A program made the translations under genes and the position numbers. Below the pieces are notes generated by a model that was not told the DNA's origin, did no database searches, and saw only the letters and a program-made list of their open reading frames with translations. A stretch of DNA of 64,000 nucleotides from Caulobacter segnis (GTDB taxonomy: Bacteria; Pseudomonadota; Alphaproteobacteria; Caulobacterales; Caulobacteraceae), in assembly GCF_023935105.1 (NCBI RefSeq), contig NZ_CP096040.1, positions 744,001 through 808,000 on the forward strand, in the 5' to 3' direction. This document shows, piece after piece, positions 26,064 through 34,946 of the stretch. Numbering within the stretch: the first letter of the stretch is position 1; every line of letters starts with the position of its first letter.

Positions 26064-28298
26064 TTGAACATACGCTCTCTTCGCCAGGCTGCGGTGTTGT
26101 GCGCGGCGCTGTCTCTTGCCGCCACTCTACCGGCCGCCAGCGCTTCGACCGCCCCTGTCGACACCAAGGTTGAGGCTGAAGCGTCGGTCGCCGAAGCGCT
26201 TCTCGCGCGCTACAGCGCGGCGACCACGCCGGACGACATGAAGCGCCTCTATCGGCTGCAGATCGCCGCCGGCCTTTACGAAGCCGCCGAGAGCAGCATC
26301 GACCGGTTGCAGGCGATTTACCGGCCCGATCAACCCCGACAGGCGAGCGGGCTCGTCCCTTGGCGCATCTATGTCCGTGCAAAACGTCATGAGGCGCGTG
26401 GCATGGGGGCCGACGCGGCGTTGAAAACAGGTTTCGGCGAAATCTTCGGCGCTTTGTCAGACACGCAGATGGCCGAGGTGCTTCCAGACTATCGCGGCGA
26501 CTTGGAACGGGTGCGCGATCAGTATGCTGTCGCGGCGAAGGCTTGCGCTGATACTGTCTTGCGTGACTGCGCGTCGGCGGCGGATGTGATCGCGGCCCGT
26601 CAAGCGGTCCTTGCCTGGACCGCTCTTTGGCCTGCCTCCGCCCCGCTGATCCGCGCCGACGCGGAGCGGCGCTTCGTCGTCGACGACCGCGTTCTGGTCC
26701 AGACGCCAGACGGCGCGCGGATCGCGGCGATGATCGTTCGACCGCGCGAACCCGCGACCGCCAAGCGGGTCGCGCTGCTGAACTTCACCATCTACGCCAG
26801 GGACGACTGGAGCTTTGCCGACGCAGTCAAGATGGCCGCCCACGGTTATGCCGGCGTCGTGGCCTATACGCGTGGCAAGGGCGCCAGCCCGGGGCCCGCC
26901 GTGCCCTACGAGCACGACGGCGCCGATGCGGCGACGGTGATCGAATGGCTGGCGCGCCAGCCTTGGAGCGACGGGCGTGTCGGAATGTTCAGTGGCAGCT
27001 ACAACGCCTCAACCCAATGGGCGGCCGTCAAACACCGTCCGGCCGCCCTGAAGGCGATCGCGACCAACGCCAGCAACGCGCCAGGCATCGACGCGCCGAT
27101 GCAAGGCAATGTGTTCCAGACGTTCATGTATCCTTGGCCGTTCTACACGACCAACACCAAGGGCCTGGACGACAAAACTTATGGCGACAGCGCGCGCTGG
27201 GCGGCGCTCGAACGCAACTGGTATGTGCGCGGCCGGCCTTATCGCGATCTCGACCGGATCGACGGGGCGCCGAACCCGATCTTCGACCGGTGGCTGGAAC
27301 ATCCAGACTATGACGCCTACTGGCAGAGCCTGATCCCGTTCGGGGAGGAGTTCGCGAAGGTCGACATCCCTGTCTTCGTGCAGACCGGGTACTATGACGG
27401 CGGCATGGTCGGGGCGCTGTATTATCTGGAGCAGCACTATCGCTACCGCCCTTCGGCGGAGCATCGCCTGCTGGTCGGCCCGTATCATCACACCGCGATG
27501 CAGACTGGCGTGCTTCCCACGGTGCGTGGTTATGAGGTCGACCAAGCCGCAAAGATTGATCTGCAGGACGTCCGCCTGAAGTGGTTCGATCATGTTTTCC
27601 ACGGCGCGCCAATGCCCGACGTTCTGCGCGATCGGATCAATTTCCAGGTGATGGGCGCCAATCGATGGCGGCACGCGTCCAGCTTGGCCTCGATGGCCAA
27701 CAAGCCGTTACGCCTCTACCTGACGGGCCAACGGGAGGGCGCGCGCCTGCTTTTCAGCAAGACCGCTCCGGTCTCCGGGCCAGAGCCAGAACTGCACGTC
27801 GATCTTGCGGACCGTAGCGATGTCGACGCCGCTCCGTCGGCGGACGGCGTGGACAGGAACAACGCGCTGGTGTTCGCGACCGCGCCGCTCACCAAGCCGA
27901 CCGAGGTCGACGGCTTGTTTAAAGCGCGGTTTCGGATCGTGACGAACAAGCGCGACTTTGATTTGTCCGTCGATTTTTACGAGCGACGGGCGGACGGGAC
28001 CATGCTGCCGCTGGCGTCCTATCTCGGTCGAGCGAGCTACATGGCGGACCGAAGCCGCCGCCAGCTTCTTCGTCCTGGGCAACAGCAAATGCTCGCCTTT
28101 ACGAGCCAGACCGTCACGGCCCGTCTGCTGGCACCGGGAAGCCGCATCTTGGCGGTCATCGCAATTCCCAAACGCCCAGACACCCAGATCAACTACGGCA
28201 CGGGACGAGCGGTCAGCGACGAGTCCATCGCCGATGCGGGCAGGCCCATCGAAATCCGCTGGCGGTTGGGGAGCTATTTTGATCTTGCGGTCCGATAA
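26064..28298 (+). CDS. Exported CocE/NonD (X-Pro dipeptidyl-peptidase S15-like) hydrolase
   Basis: 744 residues. Signal peptide NIRSLRQAAVLCAALSLAAT (2-21), helical N-terminal 150 residues, then the alpha/beta-hydrolase core: VAYTRGKGASPG (oxyanion region), DGADAATVIEWLARQPWSDG and the nucleophile Ser312 in GMFSGSYNAS. The C-terminal jelly-roll domain typical of the family ends in a beta-rich region (YGTGRAVSDESIADAG). It hydrolyses peptide, ester or glutaryl-amide bonds, probably in the periplasm. TTG at 26064 with GGGGA upstream fits better than the earlier frame start. It is 102 bp after the LytTR gene. Confidence 0.88.
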   Translation: MNIRSLRQAAVLCAALSLAATLPAASASTAPVDTKVEAEASVAEALLARYSAATTPDDMKRLYRLQIAAGLYEAAESSIDRLQAIYRPDQPRQASGLVPWRIYVRAKRHEARGMGADAALKTGFGEIFGALSDTQMAEVLPDYRGDLERVRDQYAVAAKACADTVLRDCASAADVIAARQAVLAWTALWPASAPLIRADAERRFVVDDRVLVQTPDGARIAAMIVRPREPATAKRVALLNFTIYARDDWSFADAVKMAAHGYAGVVAYTRGKGASPGPAVPYEHDGADAATVIEWLARQPWSDGRVGMFSGSYNASTQWAAVKHRPAALKAIATNASNAPGIDAPMQGNVFQTFMYPWPFYTTNTKGLDDKTYGDSARWAALERNWYVRGRPYRDLDRIDGAPNPIFDRWLEHPDYDAYWQSLIPFGEEFAKVDIPVFVQTGYYDGGMVGALYYLEQHYRYRPSAEHRLLVGPYHHTAMQTGVLPTVRGYEVDQAAKIDLQDVRLKWFDHVFHGAPMPDVLRDRINFQVMGANRWRHASSLASMANKPLRLYLTGQREGARLLFSKTAPVSGPEPELHVDLADRSDVDAAPSADGVDRNNALVFATAPLTKPTEVDGLFKARFRIVTNKRDFDLSVDFYERRADGTMLPLASYLGRASYMADRSRRQLLRPGQQQMLAFTSQTVTARLLAPGSRILAVIAIPKRPDTQINYGTGRAVSDESIADAGRPIEIRWRLGSYFDLAVR

Positions 28299-28398
28299 CG
28301 CCAGCGGCCGACGGCGAGATCGGAGGGCGGCCGCCGGTCCTGTAGCAGACATAATGGTTGTTTGTCGGGGCGATCTTATCCTTGTGCCTAGCGGGCTG

Positions 28399-28442
28399 GA
28401 TGTCGCCTTGCTGGAGGCACGCCAATGTTCGCTTGTGGCGCG
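28399..28442 (+). repeat. 44-bp accessory-region repeat, copy 3
   Basis: GATGTCGCCTTGCTGGAGG then GCCAATGTTCGCTTGTGG and a final CGCG. It sits in the 240-bp gap between the convergent hydrolase and F420-reductase-like genes; no gene was seen in that gap. Confidence 0.8.
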
Positions 28443-28538
28443 TACTGGGCGTGGACGGTCTGGCATACACTTTCGCTAAACTGCGGACCGAAAAGGGGAT
28501 GGCAGGAGGGCGTCGGAGACACCCTCCTGCAATTTCCG

Positions 28539-29138
28539 CTACTGGTCTTTCTTGAACACGTTCTGGAAGATAAGCGGACCCCAGGCAGGCCCTCGGGCGT
28601 GGACCAGCGCGCCGCCTTCGTCGAACCGCCCCAGATTGATGGGAGCGAAGCCGAGCTGCTTGGCCAGGGCCGCTACGGGCGCGACGGCGTCCTCGTCGTC
28701 GCTCGCCAGGAAGACCACGCGGTGACCGCCCGGGACGGCGGGATCCGTCGCCAGGGCGGTGGCGCCCAGGTGGTTGAACCCTTTCACGACCTTGGCGCCA
28801 GCATAGAGCTTGGCGACGAACGCCGACGACAGCAGGCCGTCCATCTCGTCGAGGGGCGCCTGCGAGTTAGTCACGTCGACGAGAGTCTTACCTTCCCAGC
28901 TCGGCAGGACCTTGGCGAGTTCGGGGTGGGACTCGGAGCGGACGGCCAGGAAGATGGTGTCGGCTTCGAGCGCCTCTTGCAGGGACTTGGCGAGGATGGT
29001 CGGGCCGATCGCCCTGGCCTGAGGCGCCAGGGCGTCGGGCGTGTGGCGGCTGGCGACGGCCACCTCCATGTTCCGGCGCGCGAAGGCGTGGGCAAGGGCC
29101 TGGCCGATCTTGCCAAAGCCTATAATCGCATAGCGCAT
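28539..29138 (-). CDS. NAD(P)-binding protein of the F420-dependent NADP reductase-like family
   Basis: 199 residues. Rossmann motif GFGKIGQALA at 7-16 followed by VASRH, as in NADP-preferring members; then VDVTNSQAPL and KGFNHLGATAL. Proteins of this group in non-F420 bacteria are oxidoreductases of unknown substrate; F420 use is not implied here. It is 52 bp downstream of an SDR gene on the same strand, so the two likely form one operon controlled by the divergent LysR protein. Confidence 0.85.
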   Translation of the reverse strand: MRYAIIGFGKIGQALAHAFARRNMEVAVASRHTPDALAPQARAIGPTILAKSLQEALEADTIFLAVRSESHPELAKVLPSWEGKTLVDVTNSQAPLDEMDGLLSSAFVAKLYAGAKVVKGFNHLGATALATDPAVPGGHRVVFLASDDEDAVAPVAALAKQLGFAPINLGRFDEGGALVHARGPAWGPLIFQNVFKKDQ

Positions 29139-29190
29139 GATGTTTCTCCTGTAATTTGGGGGCAGCCGCTCGGAGCAATCCGGCGCGCAT

Positions 29191-29925
29191 TCAGATGGCC
29201 GAGAAGCCGCCGTCGACCGCCAGTTCCACGCCGTTCACGAAGCTCGAGTCGTCCGAGGCCAGGAACAGCGCGGCGGCCGCGATCTCCTCGGGACGGCCCA
29301 TCGTTCCCCGCGGGATCAGCGACTCAAACATCTGCTTGGCCTCGGGGGTAAGAACCTGGTCTTGCATCGGCGTGGCGATCGGGCCTGGATGCAGTACGTT
29401 CACCCGGATGTTGCGGCCCTTCAGCTCGTTGAGCCACCCGCGCGCGAAGGCGTGCAGGGCCGCCTTGCTGGCTGCGTAGACGCTGTAGCCGGGGAAGCCT
29501 TTGATCGAGGCCACCGACCCGGTCATGAAGATCGACCCGCCGTCGTTGAAGAGCGGCAAGGCCTTCTGCACCGTGAACAGGGTCCCGCGCGTATTCAGGC
29601 CGAAGGTCGTGTCGAAGTGCTGCTCGGTGATCTCGCCCAGCGCGACAGCTTCGCCCATGCCGGCGCTTGCGTAGAGGACGTCGATCTTGCCCTTCTCGCG
29701 CTTGACCGTTGCGAACAGGCGGTCGAGGTCGTCGAGATTGGCCGCGTCGCCACGCACGCCCGTGACGTTCCGGCCGATCGCTTTCACCGCCTCGTCCAGC
29801 GCCGCCTGCCGCCGGCCGGTGACGAACACATAGGCCCCTTCCTCGACGAAGCGCTTGGCGCTGGCCAACGCCATGCCGCTCGTTCCACCGGTGACGACCG
29901 CGACCTTACCTTCAAGCTTACCCAT
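29191..29925 (-). CDS. SDR-family oxidoreductase
   Basis: 244 residues. TGGTSGMA at 12-19 (the last glycine of the cofactor loop is Ala), YASAG at 85-89 instead of NNAG, Ser137, and Tyr150-Lys154 (YAASK). The C-terminus NGVELAVDGGFSAI is classical. Substrate unknown. It is the first gene of an operon with the F420-reductase-like gene and is divergent from LysR at 30120 with 194 bp between. Confidence 0.9.
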   Translation of the reverse strand: MGKLEGKVAVVTGGTSGMALASAKRFVEEGAYVFVTGRRQAALDEAVKAIGRNVTGVRGDAANLDDLDRLFATVKREKGKIDVLYASAGMGEAVALGEITEQHFDTTFGLNTRGTLFTVQKALPLFNDGGSIFMTGSVASIKGFPGYSVYAASKAALHAFARGWLNELKGRNIRVNVLHPGPIATPMQDQVLTPEAKQMFESLIPRGTMGRPEEIAAAALFLASDDSSFVNGVELAVDGGFSAI

Positions 29926-30119
29926 GACCTTGTTCCTTCAGGCTGTGGTTGATCGTCTTGGGACGATCCAACAGCCCCGAAGTAGGCCTCCCGGCATTTG
30001 GCGTTCAGTACCGAACGATGCATATCAGTGGTGCGAAAACGATCCATGAGGCCGCGCTTCTTTTCGGGCCGATTCCAGAGTGCCTTGGAGATTTTGAGCA
30101 GTAGGTGCAGAATCGCACC

Positions 30120-31022
30120 ATGAGCGCGTTGGGCTGGGATGATATTCGATACTTCCTGGCCGTCGGCCGTGGCGGATCGGTCAGGGCCGCGGCCGAGCGC
30201 CTGGGCGTGAACCATGCGACCGTGCTCAGGCGCATTGCTCAGCTGGAGCAACGCCTTGGGGTGGAGATCTTCGAGAAGCGTCCAACAGGCTATCGCCTCA
30301 CCACGGCGGGCGAGGAGGTGCTCGAGTTCGCCGAGCAGATGGAAGCATCGTCTCACCAGTTGGAGACGCGTGTCCTAGGCCGAGACCAGAGCGCGCGCGG
30401 GCTCTTGCGGGTCACGCTGCCGCCCTTCCTGGCGACCCACCTTCTCATGCCGGACCTGACTGAATTCGCCCGGCTGCATCCAGACATCGAGATCGAGATC
30501 CTCTCGACCGGCGACGTCGCGAACCTGACCAATCGTGAGGCCGACGTGGCGATCCGTTTCGTCGTCGATCGCAAGACCTTGCCGCTGAATCTCCATGGTA
30601 TGGCCGGGCCTCAGGTGGCTGGCGGCGTCTACCTCTCGCGTGATCTGCTCAGCCGGTGGCGTTCGGGTGCAGAAGGGATCGTCCGGCCTATCGTCATCAA
30701 CGACCGCGGCGTTCCCGACTGGGCCAGCGCTGGCGAAATCCGCGCGACCGGGGCGCCATTCAGGGCTCCGGACGCCGAGGCGCAGGTCGCCGCCGCACGG
30801 CAGGGCATCGGGATGACAAGGCTGCCGTGCTTCGTCGGCGACGCCGACCGCTTGCTGGCGCGGGCGCCGGGCGTCGAGCCGCGCCTGAACGGCGCGATCT
30901 GGGTCCTCACCCAGGGCGAGACGCGGAAGACCAAGCGTGTGCGGCTGTTCATCGACTTCGTGTCCCTCAAGCTCGCCGGCTATGCACCGCTGCTCATGGG
31001 GCTGTCCGCATCGGGCGACTGA
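30120..31022 (+). CDS. LysR-family transcriptional regulator
   Basis: 300 residues. HTH: ALGWDDIRYFLAVGRGGSVR then LGVNHATVLRRIAQLEQRLG, followed by the effector domain (LLRVTLPPFLATHLLMPDL, GVYLSRDLLSRW). ATG at 30120 is chosen since the conserved start is SALGWDDIRYF. It is divergent from the SDR/F420-reductase-like operon and probably controls it. Confidence 0.9.
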   Translation: MSALGWDDIRYFLAVGRGGSVRAAAERLGVNHATVLRRIAQLEQRLGVEIFEKRPTGYRLTTAGEEVLEFAEQMEASSHQLETRVLGRDQSARGLLRVTLPPFLATHLLMPDLTEFARLHPDIEIEILSTGDVANLTNREADVAIRFVVDRKTLPLNLHGMAGPQVAGGVYLSRDLLSRWRSGAEGIVRPIVINDRGVPDWASAGEIRATGAPFRAPDAEAQVAAARQGIGMTRLPCFVGDADRLLARAPGVEPRLNGAIWVLTQGETRKTKRVRLFIDFVSLKLAGYAPLLMGLSASGD

Positions 31023-31119
31023 AACGCTGCAGGTCGCCAGCGAAACTGGCGGCGGATGAGGCATCGAGCGCTGGTCGTGTCGTTCAATTATCTTCGGTCG
31101 CGCCACGGCGCCACGCTGG

Positions 31120-31163
31120 AAGTCTGGTTTCTGGAACCCAGGTGACTTCCGCTCCTGGCGCGT
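31120..31163 (+). repeat. 44-bp accessory-region repeat, copy 4
   Basis: GAAGTCTGGTTTCTGG start and TTCCGCTCCTGGCGCG end. In the 246-bp gap after LysR; no gene in that gap. Confidence 0.7.
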
Positions 31164-31268
31164 TTACCGCTCGCGAATGACTTGGAGCTCTGGCAAAGAC
31201 CGAGAAGCGAGGCTCAGTTCGCGCCGAGCCTCTCCTCCCATTCTAGGGTGTTGCGTGACGGCGCTTCT

Positions 31269-31550
31269 TCATGCGGAGACATGCGCTGGATCGGACATTG
31301 TGACCCGGTTTCGCACGCTGGGCCGCTCTTGCATCCTTTGATGCCAGGCTAGCAGCGCCTCGCAGTCACTGGGCACGGGCAACTCTACGAGTTCTGCGAA
31401 GATCAGGCCGCCGATGACCGTAATGTCGGCCATTGAGAAAGCGTCCCCGGCGACAAACTGCCGCTTTCGTAAAACGCCGCCCTCATCGACGGCTATCGCG
31501 TGGCGGGCCTGCTGCCGGCTTAACCATTGCGGGCGAATGCGACGGAATTT
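31269..31550 (-). pseudogene. Glutathione S-transferase C-terminal fragment
   Basis: The frame reads RKRQFVAGDAFSMADITVIG, then GLIFAELVELPVP and LLAWHQRMQERPSV, the GST C-terminal all-helical domain. The thioredoxin-like N-terminal domain is missing; the frame instead runs upstream through non-GST sequence into a 44-bp repeat at 31610-31653. This is a truncated remnant, not a working transferase. Confidence 0.75.
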
Positions 31551-31609
31551 GCATCGAGCGAACGACCTAGTCCGTCGAGTGGGTGTGCACCTTCTCAGCA
31601 TGAGTGCTG

Positions 31610-31653
31610 AACATCCAATTCCTGGCGGCATGCCGACGCCTGCTATTGGCGCG
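31610..31653 (+). repeat. 44-bp accessory-region repeat, copy 5
   Basis: AACATCCAATTCCTGGCGG start, GACGCCTGCTATTGGCGCG end. Followed by CACCCACGGCTCCTTCAGC, which is similar to the sequence after copy 8. It sits upstream of the truncated GST fragment. Confidence 0.75.
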
Positions 31654-31712
31654 ACATAGAACACCCACGGCTCCTTCAGCGATGGGCTCTAATCCGTAGT
31701 GCTTGAGCCGCG

Positions 31713-33203
31713 TCAGGGACGGTCTGCGACGTCCACCGGCGCAACCAGGGGGCTGGCGAAAACCACCGGCGCGAGTTCGGCCTGGGTAGGTAGATCGTCG
31801 ACGGCGCCGGTTCGCAGGAAGTCATGAACCTTTTCGGCCAGGTCCGGGCGGGTGCGCAGCCACTGGAAGGCGCCGCCGTGCTGCGCCCGGTGCAAGATCA
31901 TCATCCGGGCGTTGGGAAACCAGGGCAGCATGGCCAGGGTGTTCTCCAGGGGCGTGGACGGATCCCAGTCGCCTTGGACGAAAAGGATCGGCGTCAAATC
32001 GCGCACCGGCCGACGGAAGGCGTCGCCGGCGTCGGGCGTGGGCCACTCGCCCTTGGTCTGAAGGTAGGATTCGAAGTTCCAGCCCCCGATGACAGGCAGG
32101 GCGGGATCGCTGCGCAACAACGCCTTTCGCTCGGCGCTTATGTCCAGGCCGATATTGATCAGGGGATTGATCAGGGACCGTTCGCCGGCGGCGCGGTCGG
32201 CCAACGCGTACTGTCCCAAGGCGCCGTAGCCGCCATGATAGGTATCGAGCACGAAACGGGGGAAAGTCGCCGCGCGCTGGGCCGCGTCTAGCAGGGCCGC
32301 CTGGTAGTCCTCGAGGCCGACCACGACCTGACGGCTGATCCCCGCCTCGTCGATTGCATTTACGGATACGGGACCTTTGGCGAGCCGCGCGCGTGTCGCC
32401 TCGATCGCCGCGAGAAGGCCGCCAGGCGGCAGCCAGGGCCCGAGCGCCGCGTCGTGGTCGGCCTCCCAGGCGATCCGCTGATAGACCGAATAAACCTGCG
32501 AGGGCAGGTCATAGCCGTAATCCAACGGCTCGGCGGAGCTGATCACCGCCCGCGCCACGAGGCCCGGATGGCCTTTCATCACCGCGAACGCCCATTGCGA
32601 GCCGAAGCTGGCGGCCAGCAAGCTGACCTTCGGATAGCCCAGCGCATCGGCCAGATCGGCGACGTCGTCCGCGATCTGGCCGATGCTGTAGCCTGAGAGA
32701 TCAGCGAAGGGATAGGCGGCCTGGGCGCGCCGGGCCATGTCGCGGACGAGGGCGGTGTCCGCGGCGGTCGAATTGGGCCGATCCAGCGGCAAGGCGCGAG
32801 TCTTCAGCACCATCATGTCGCCGCGAAGCGTGTAGCCGCGCTGTTCGATGACGATCAGGTCCGCGTTCTTGGCGTAGTCCTGCCAGACCTTGACCCGGCG
32901 GCTGGCCGCCTCGTCGTGGTCCAGGACGATGTCGAGCATTGTCACCCCCGGACCGCCGGCTAGGAGCACGATCGGCGGCGCTCCGCTTGGATGAGCGGCC
33001 TTCACGCGCGCGAAGCCCACGCCGATCCGCCGGCTGCCGGGCTTGGCGCGATTCTCGGGAACGTAGAGCGTACCGATCTCGTAGGGCATGGCCGAGCCGT
33101 CGCTAGCCACGGCCACGCCAGTCTCGACGACGATGCGACGATCTTCGGCGGCGGCTGGAACGGCGATGGCGAGGGCCAGAAGAGTGGCGAGTCGCTTGAT
33201 CAT
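31713..33203 (-). CDS. Exported alpha/beta hydrolase (tripeptidyl aminopeptidase-like)
   Basis: 496 residues. Signal peptide (MIKRLATLLALAIAVPAAAE). The alpha/beta-hydrolase core has an oxyanion region PPIVLLAGGPGVT, VIEQRGYTLRG, the nucleophile in LLAASFGSQWA (Ala-x-Ser-x-Gly rather than Gly-x-Ser) and a late FVQGDWDPSTP plus RAQHGGAF with the acid and histidine. It resembles proline iminopeptidase/TAP-type enzymes acting on peptides or esters in the periplasm. ATG at 33203 precedes the signal peptide; the open frame above it is not coding-like. Confidence 0.88.
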   Translation of the reverse strand: MIKRLATLLALAIAVPAAAEDRRIVVETGVAVASDGSAMPYEIGTLYVPENRAKPGSRRIGVGFARVKAAHPSGAPPIVLLAGGPGVTMLDIVLDHDEAASRRVKVWQDYAKNADLIVIEQRGYTLRGDMMVLKTRALPLDRPNSTAADTALVRDMARRAQAAYPFADLSGYSIGQIADDVADLADALGYPKVSLLAASFGSQWAFAVMKGHPGLVARAVISSAEPLDYGYDLPSQVYSVYQRIAWEADHDAALGPWLPPGGLLAAIEATRARLAKGPVSVNAIDEAGISRQVVVGLEDYQAALLDAAQRAATFPRFVLDTYHGGYGALGQYALADRAAGERSLINPLINIGLDISAERKALLRSDPALPVIGGWNFESYLQTKGEWPTPDAGDAFRRPVRDLTPILFVQGDWDPSTPLENTLAMLPWFPNARMMILHRAQHGGAFQWLRTRPDLAEKVHDFLRTGAVDDLPTQAELAPVVFASPLVAPVDVADRP

Positions 33204-33861
33204 GTCTGGAACGCTTCCCTGGCTCGGCACGGGAAGGGGCCTTCGAAGTCGTTCCCTGTCAATCGGATCGAGCTGTCTGGATGCAAGGCGAAGAGCCGAT
33301 CCGTCCGATGGGCTCGCCCCGGCGAGGGTGTCGCCCAAGACGTCGCCTTTCTGCGGGCGAACGAGCGACAGCTGTTGACGTTCATTAGCCAAGCGAACCT
33401 GCCTCTTGTTCGAGAACCTGGCGCTCATGCTCCGCAGCAAGGTCATCCCAGGTCTCGGCCATTCGAACAATGACGTCGCGCATCCTGGCGCCGAGCGCAG
33501 ACTTCGCCGGGTCTTGGGCCTGGCAACCCTTGTCGCGATGGTCGGATGCCGTTTTCATTCCTCTGCCGCCAGCGCTTGCGGCGCGCGCTCTCCGCTCGGC
33601 AGCCGGCGCCAGGAACGAGCGTCAGCTCGGCGGCGAGCTGGGCGCGGTGAATCCATTTGCGGGCCTGCTACGAGGCACGCGTCCAAGGCTGGGGCGGCGA
33701 GCCCACGGACGAGCAGATTTTTTGCCCGCGGACGTCTTGACGCCTTTCGGCGATGTCCTAACTCATCCCGTGCTTGCCAGGCGCCGACAGGGTCTGGCGG
33801 TGGGGCGCCTAGCGCTCGTCTCAGCGCCCCTCATATCCAACTTGCTTGCGAGGAGATGGAA
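33204..33861. other. 658-bp gap without a recognisable gene
   Basis: Between the divergent hydrolase and hsp20 genes. Open frames on both strands here show no family signature and read like chance translations. TCTTGACGCC near 33735 could be part of a promoter for hsp20, but no good -10 element follows. Confidence 0.5.
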
Positions 33862-34344
33862 ATGAGCACCGCGTTTGATTTCACCCCGCTCTATAGTTCG
33901 ATGATCGGCGTCGATCGCATGGTCGACCTTGTCGAAACGGCGCTGCGCACCGAAGCAAGCGCCGGCTATCCGCCCTACGATATCGAAAAGACTGGCGAGG
34001 ACGCCTACCGCATCTCGCTGGCGGTCGCCGGTTTCGCGCCGACGGACCTGGAGATTGTCGTCGAGCCCAACCTCTTGGTGATCACAGGGCGCAGAGTGGC
34101 GAACGAAGGGCAGGGCGCTCGAACGTTCCTGCACCAGGGTCTGGCCCAGCGCGCCTTCGAACGTCGGTTCGAGCTGGCCGACTATGTCGTCGTCAAGGAA
34201 GCCCGCCATGCCCATGGCGTCCTGGCGATCGATCTCGCGCGCGAGGTGCCGGAGGCTTTGAAGCCAAGGCAAATTCCAATTAGCTTGGGCGCGACCCAGC
34301 AAGCGCTGGAGCTTGAGCGCGCCAAGGTCCGCAAAGCTGCCTAA
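33862..34344 (+). CDS. Small heat shock protein Hsp20 (IbpA-like)
   Basis: 160 residues. The alpha-crystallin domain covers about 35-135: YDIEKTGEDAYRISLAVAGF, then LLVITGRR and ERRFELADYVVVKEARHAHG with GVLAIDL. The protein is an ATP-independent holdase that binds unfolding proteins in the cytosol. ATG at 33862 follows AGGAGATGGAA; an ATG two codons upstream is possible. Two small genes follow on the same strand, probably as one stress operon. Confidence 0.93.
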   Translation: MSTAFDFTPLYSSMIGVDRMVDLVETALRTEASAGYPPYDIEKTGEDAYRISLAVAGFAPTDLEIVVEPNLLVITGRRVANEGQGARTFLHQGLAQRAFERRFELADYVVVKEARHAHGVLAIDLAREVPEALKPRQIPISLGATQQALELERAKVRKAA

Positions 34345-34356
34345 GGGAGGTTCGCC

Positions 34357-34620
34357 ATGCGCACGGACTCCTCTTCAGCCGATCGGGCGCGCCCATGGCC
34401 CGTGCGGCCGGCCGTCGGCTTCCTCCATCCCTTGGAAGTTATCAAGGATCAGGATCTCGACCTTGCCGAAAAGCGTGAGATCCTGGCCGCCTGGGCCTCG
34501 GACGCCAGTGCGGTAGAGCACCGGCCCAGTCAGAGATGGCTCTTGGGGACGCCAGCGCCGGTGCCGCTCAGCGAGGTTCTTTCCGCGCTGAGGCGCCTGG
34601 ACCGCGACACGTTCTCTTGA
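34357..34620 (+). CDS. Small conserved protein following Hsp20
   Basis: 87 residues with FLHPLEVIKDQDLDLAEKRE and ILAAWASDASAVEH, a helical pattern met in many alphaproteobacteria in small proteins next to heat-shock genes. No function is known. It starts 12 bp after hsp20 with GGGAGG upstream of ATG 34357, so it is translated from the same mRNA. Confidence 0.8.
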   Translation: MRTDSSSADRARPWPVRPAVGFLHPLEVIKDQDLDLAEKREILAAWASDASAVEHRPSQRWLLGTPAPVPLSEVLSALRRLDRDTFS

Positions 34621-34683
34621 GTTGGGCAGGTGGCCGGCCAGCGGAGAGCCGGCCGCCATCGCTCCGTGCTTAGTTCGAAGTTG

Positions 34684-34926
34684 ATGACCATGCCTTGCTT
34701 TGTCTTTGTCGAGCCGTCTGGCGACGGCTGGATCGTTCGTGGCGACTTCAGCGACAGTCCTCTGGACTTTACGACGGGGGCCCGCGCCGAACAGGCCGCG
34801 CGTGACCTTGCTCACCGCTTGGCCGAGGCGGGCGAGCCGGTCGTCCTGGAAATACGCCTGCGCAACGGCGCGCGCGCCGGACGGTTCCTCTTCCCACCCT
34901 ACGCGGGCCGGCCGGACGCCCCCTAA
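34684..34926 (+). CDS. Small protein with DUF2188-like pattern
   Basis: 80 residues: CFVFVEPSGDGWIVRGDFSD, then DFTTGARAEQAARDLAHRLA and a final strand GRFLFPPY. A GDGW-strand, a central helix and a last strand resemble the DUF2188 fold, but the match is loose. ATG at 34684 or 34690. It is third in the hsp20 cluster. Function unknown. Confidence 0.65.
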   Translation: MTMPCFVFVEPSGDGWIVRGDFSDSPLDFTTGARAEQAARDLAHRLAEAGEPVVLEIRLRNGARAGRFLFPPYAGRPDAP

Positions 34927-34946
34927 CGCAGCGCGCCTAGCCTGGT

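Noticed and set aside
33406..33861. Open frame ahead of hsp20
   Set aside because: It is in frame with hsp20 but its translation shows no family signature, and the Hsp20 start at 33862 has a good ribosome-binding site.
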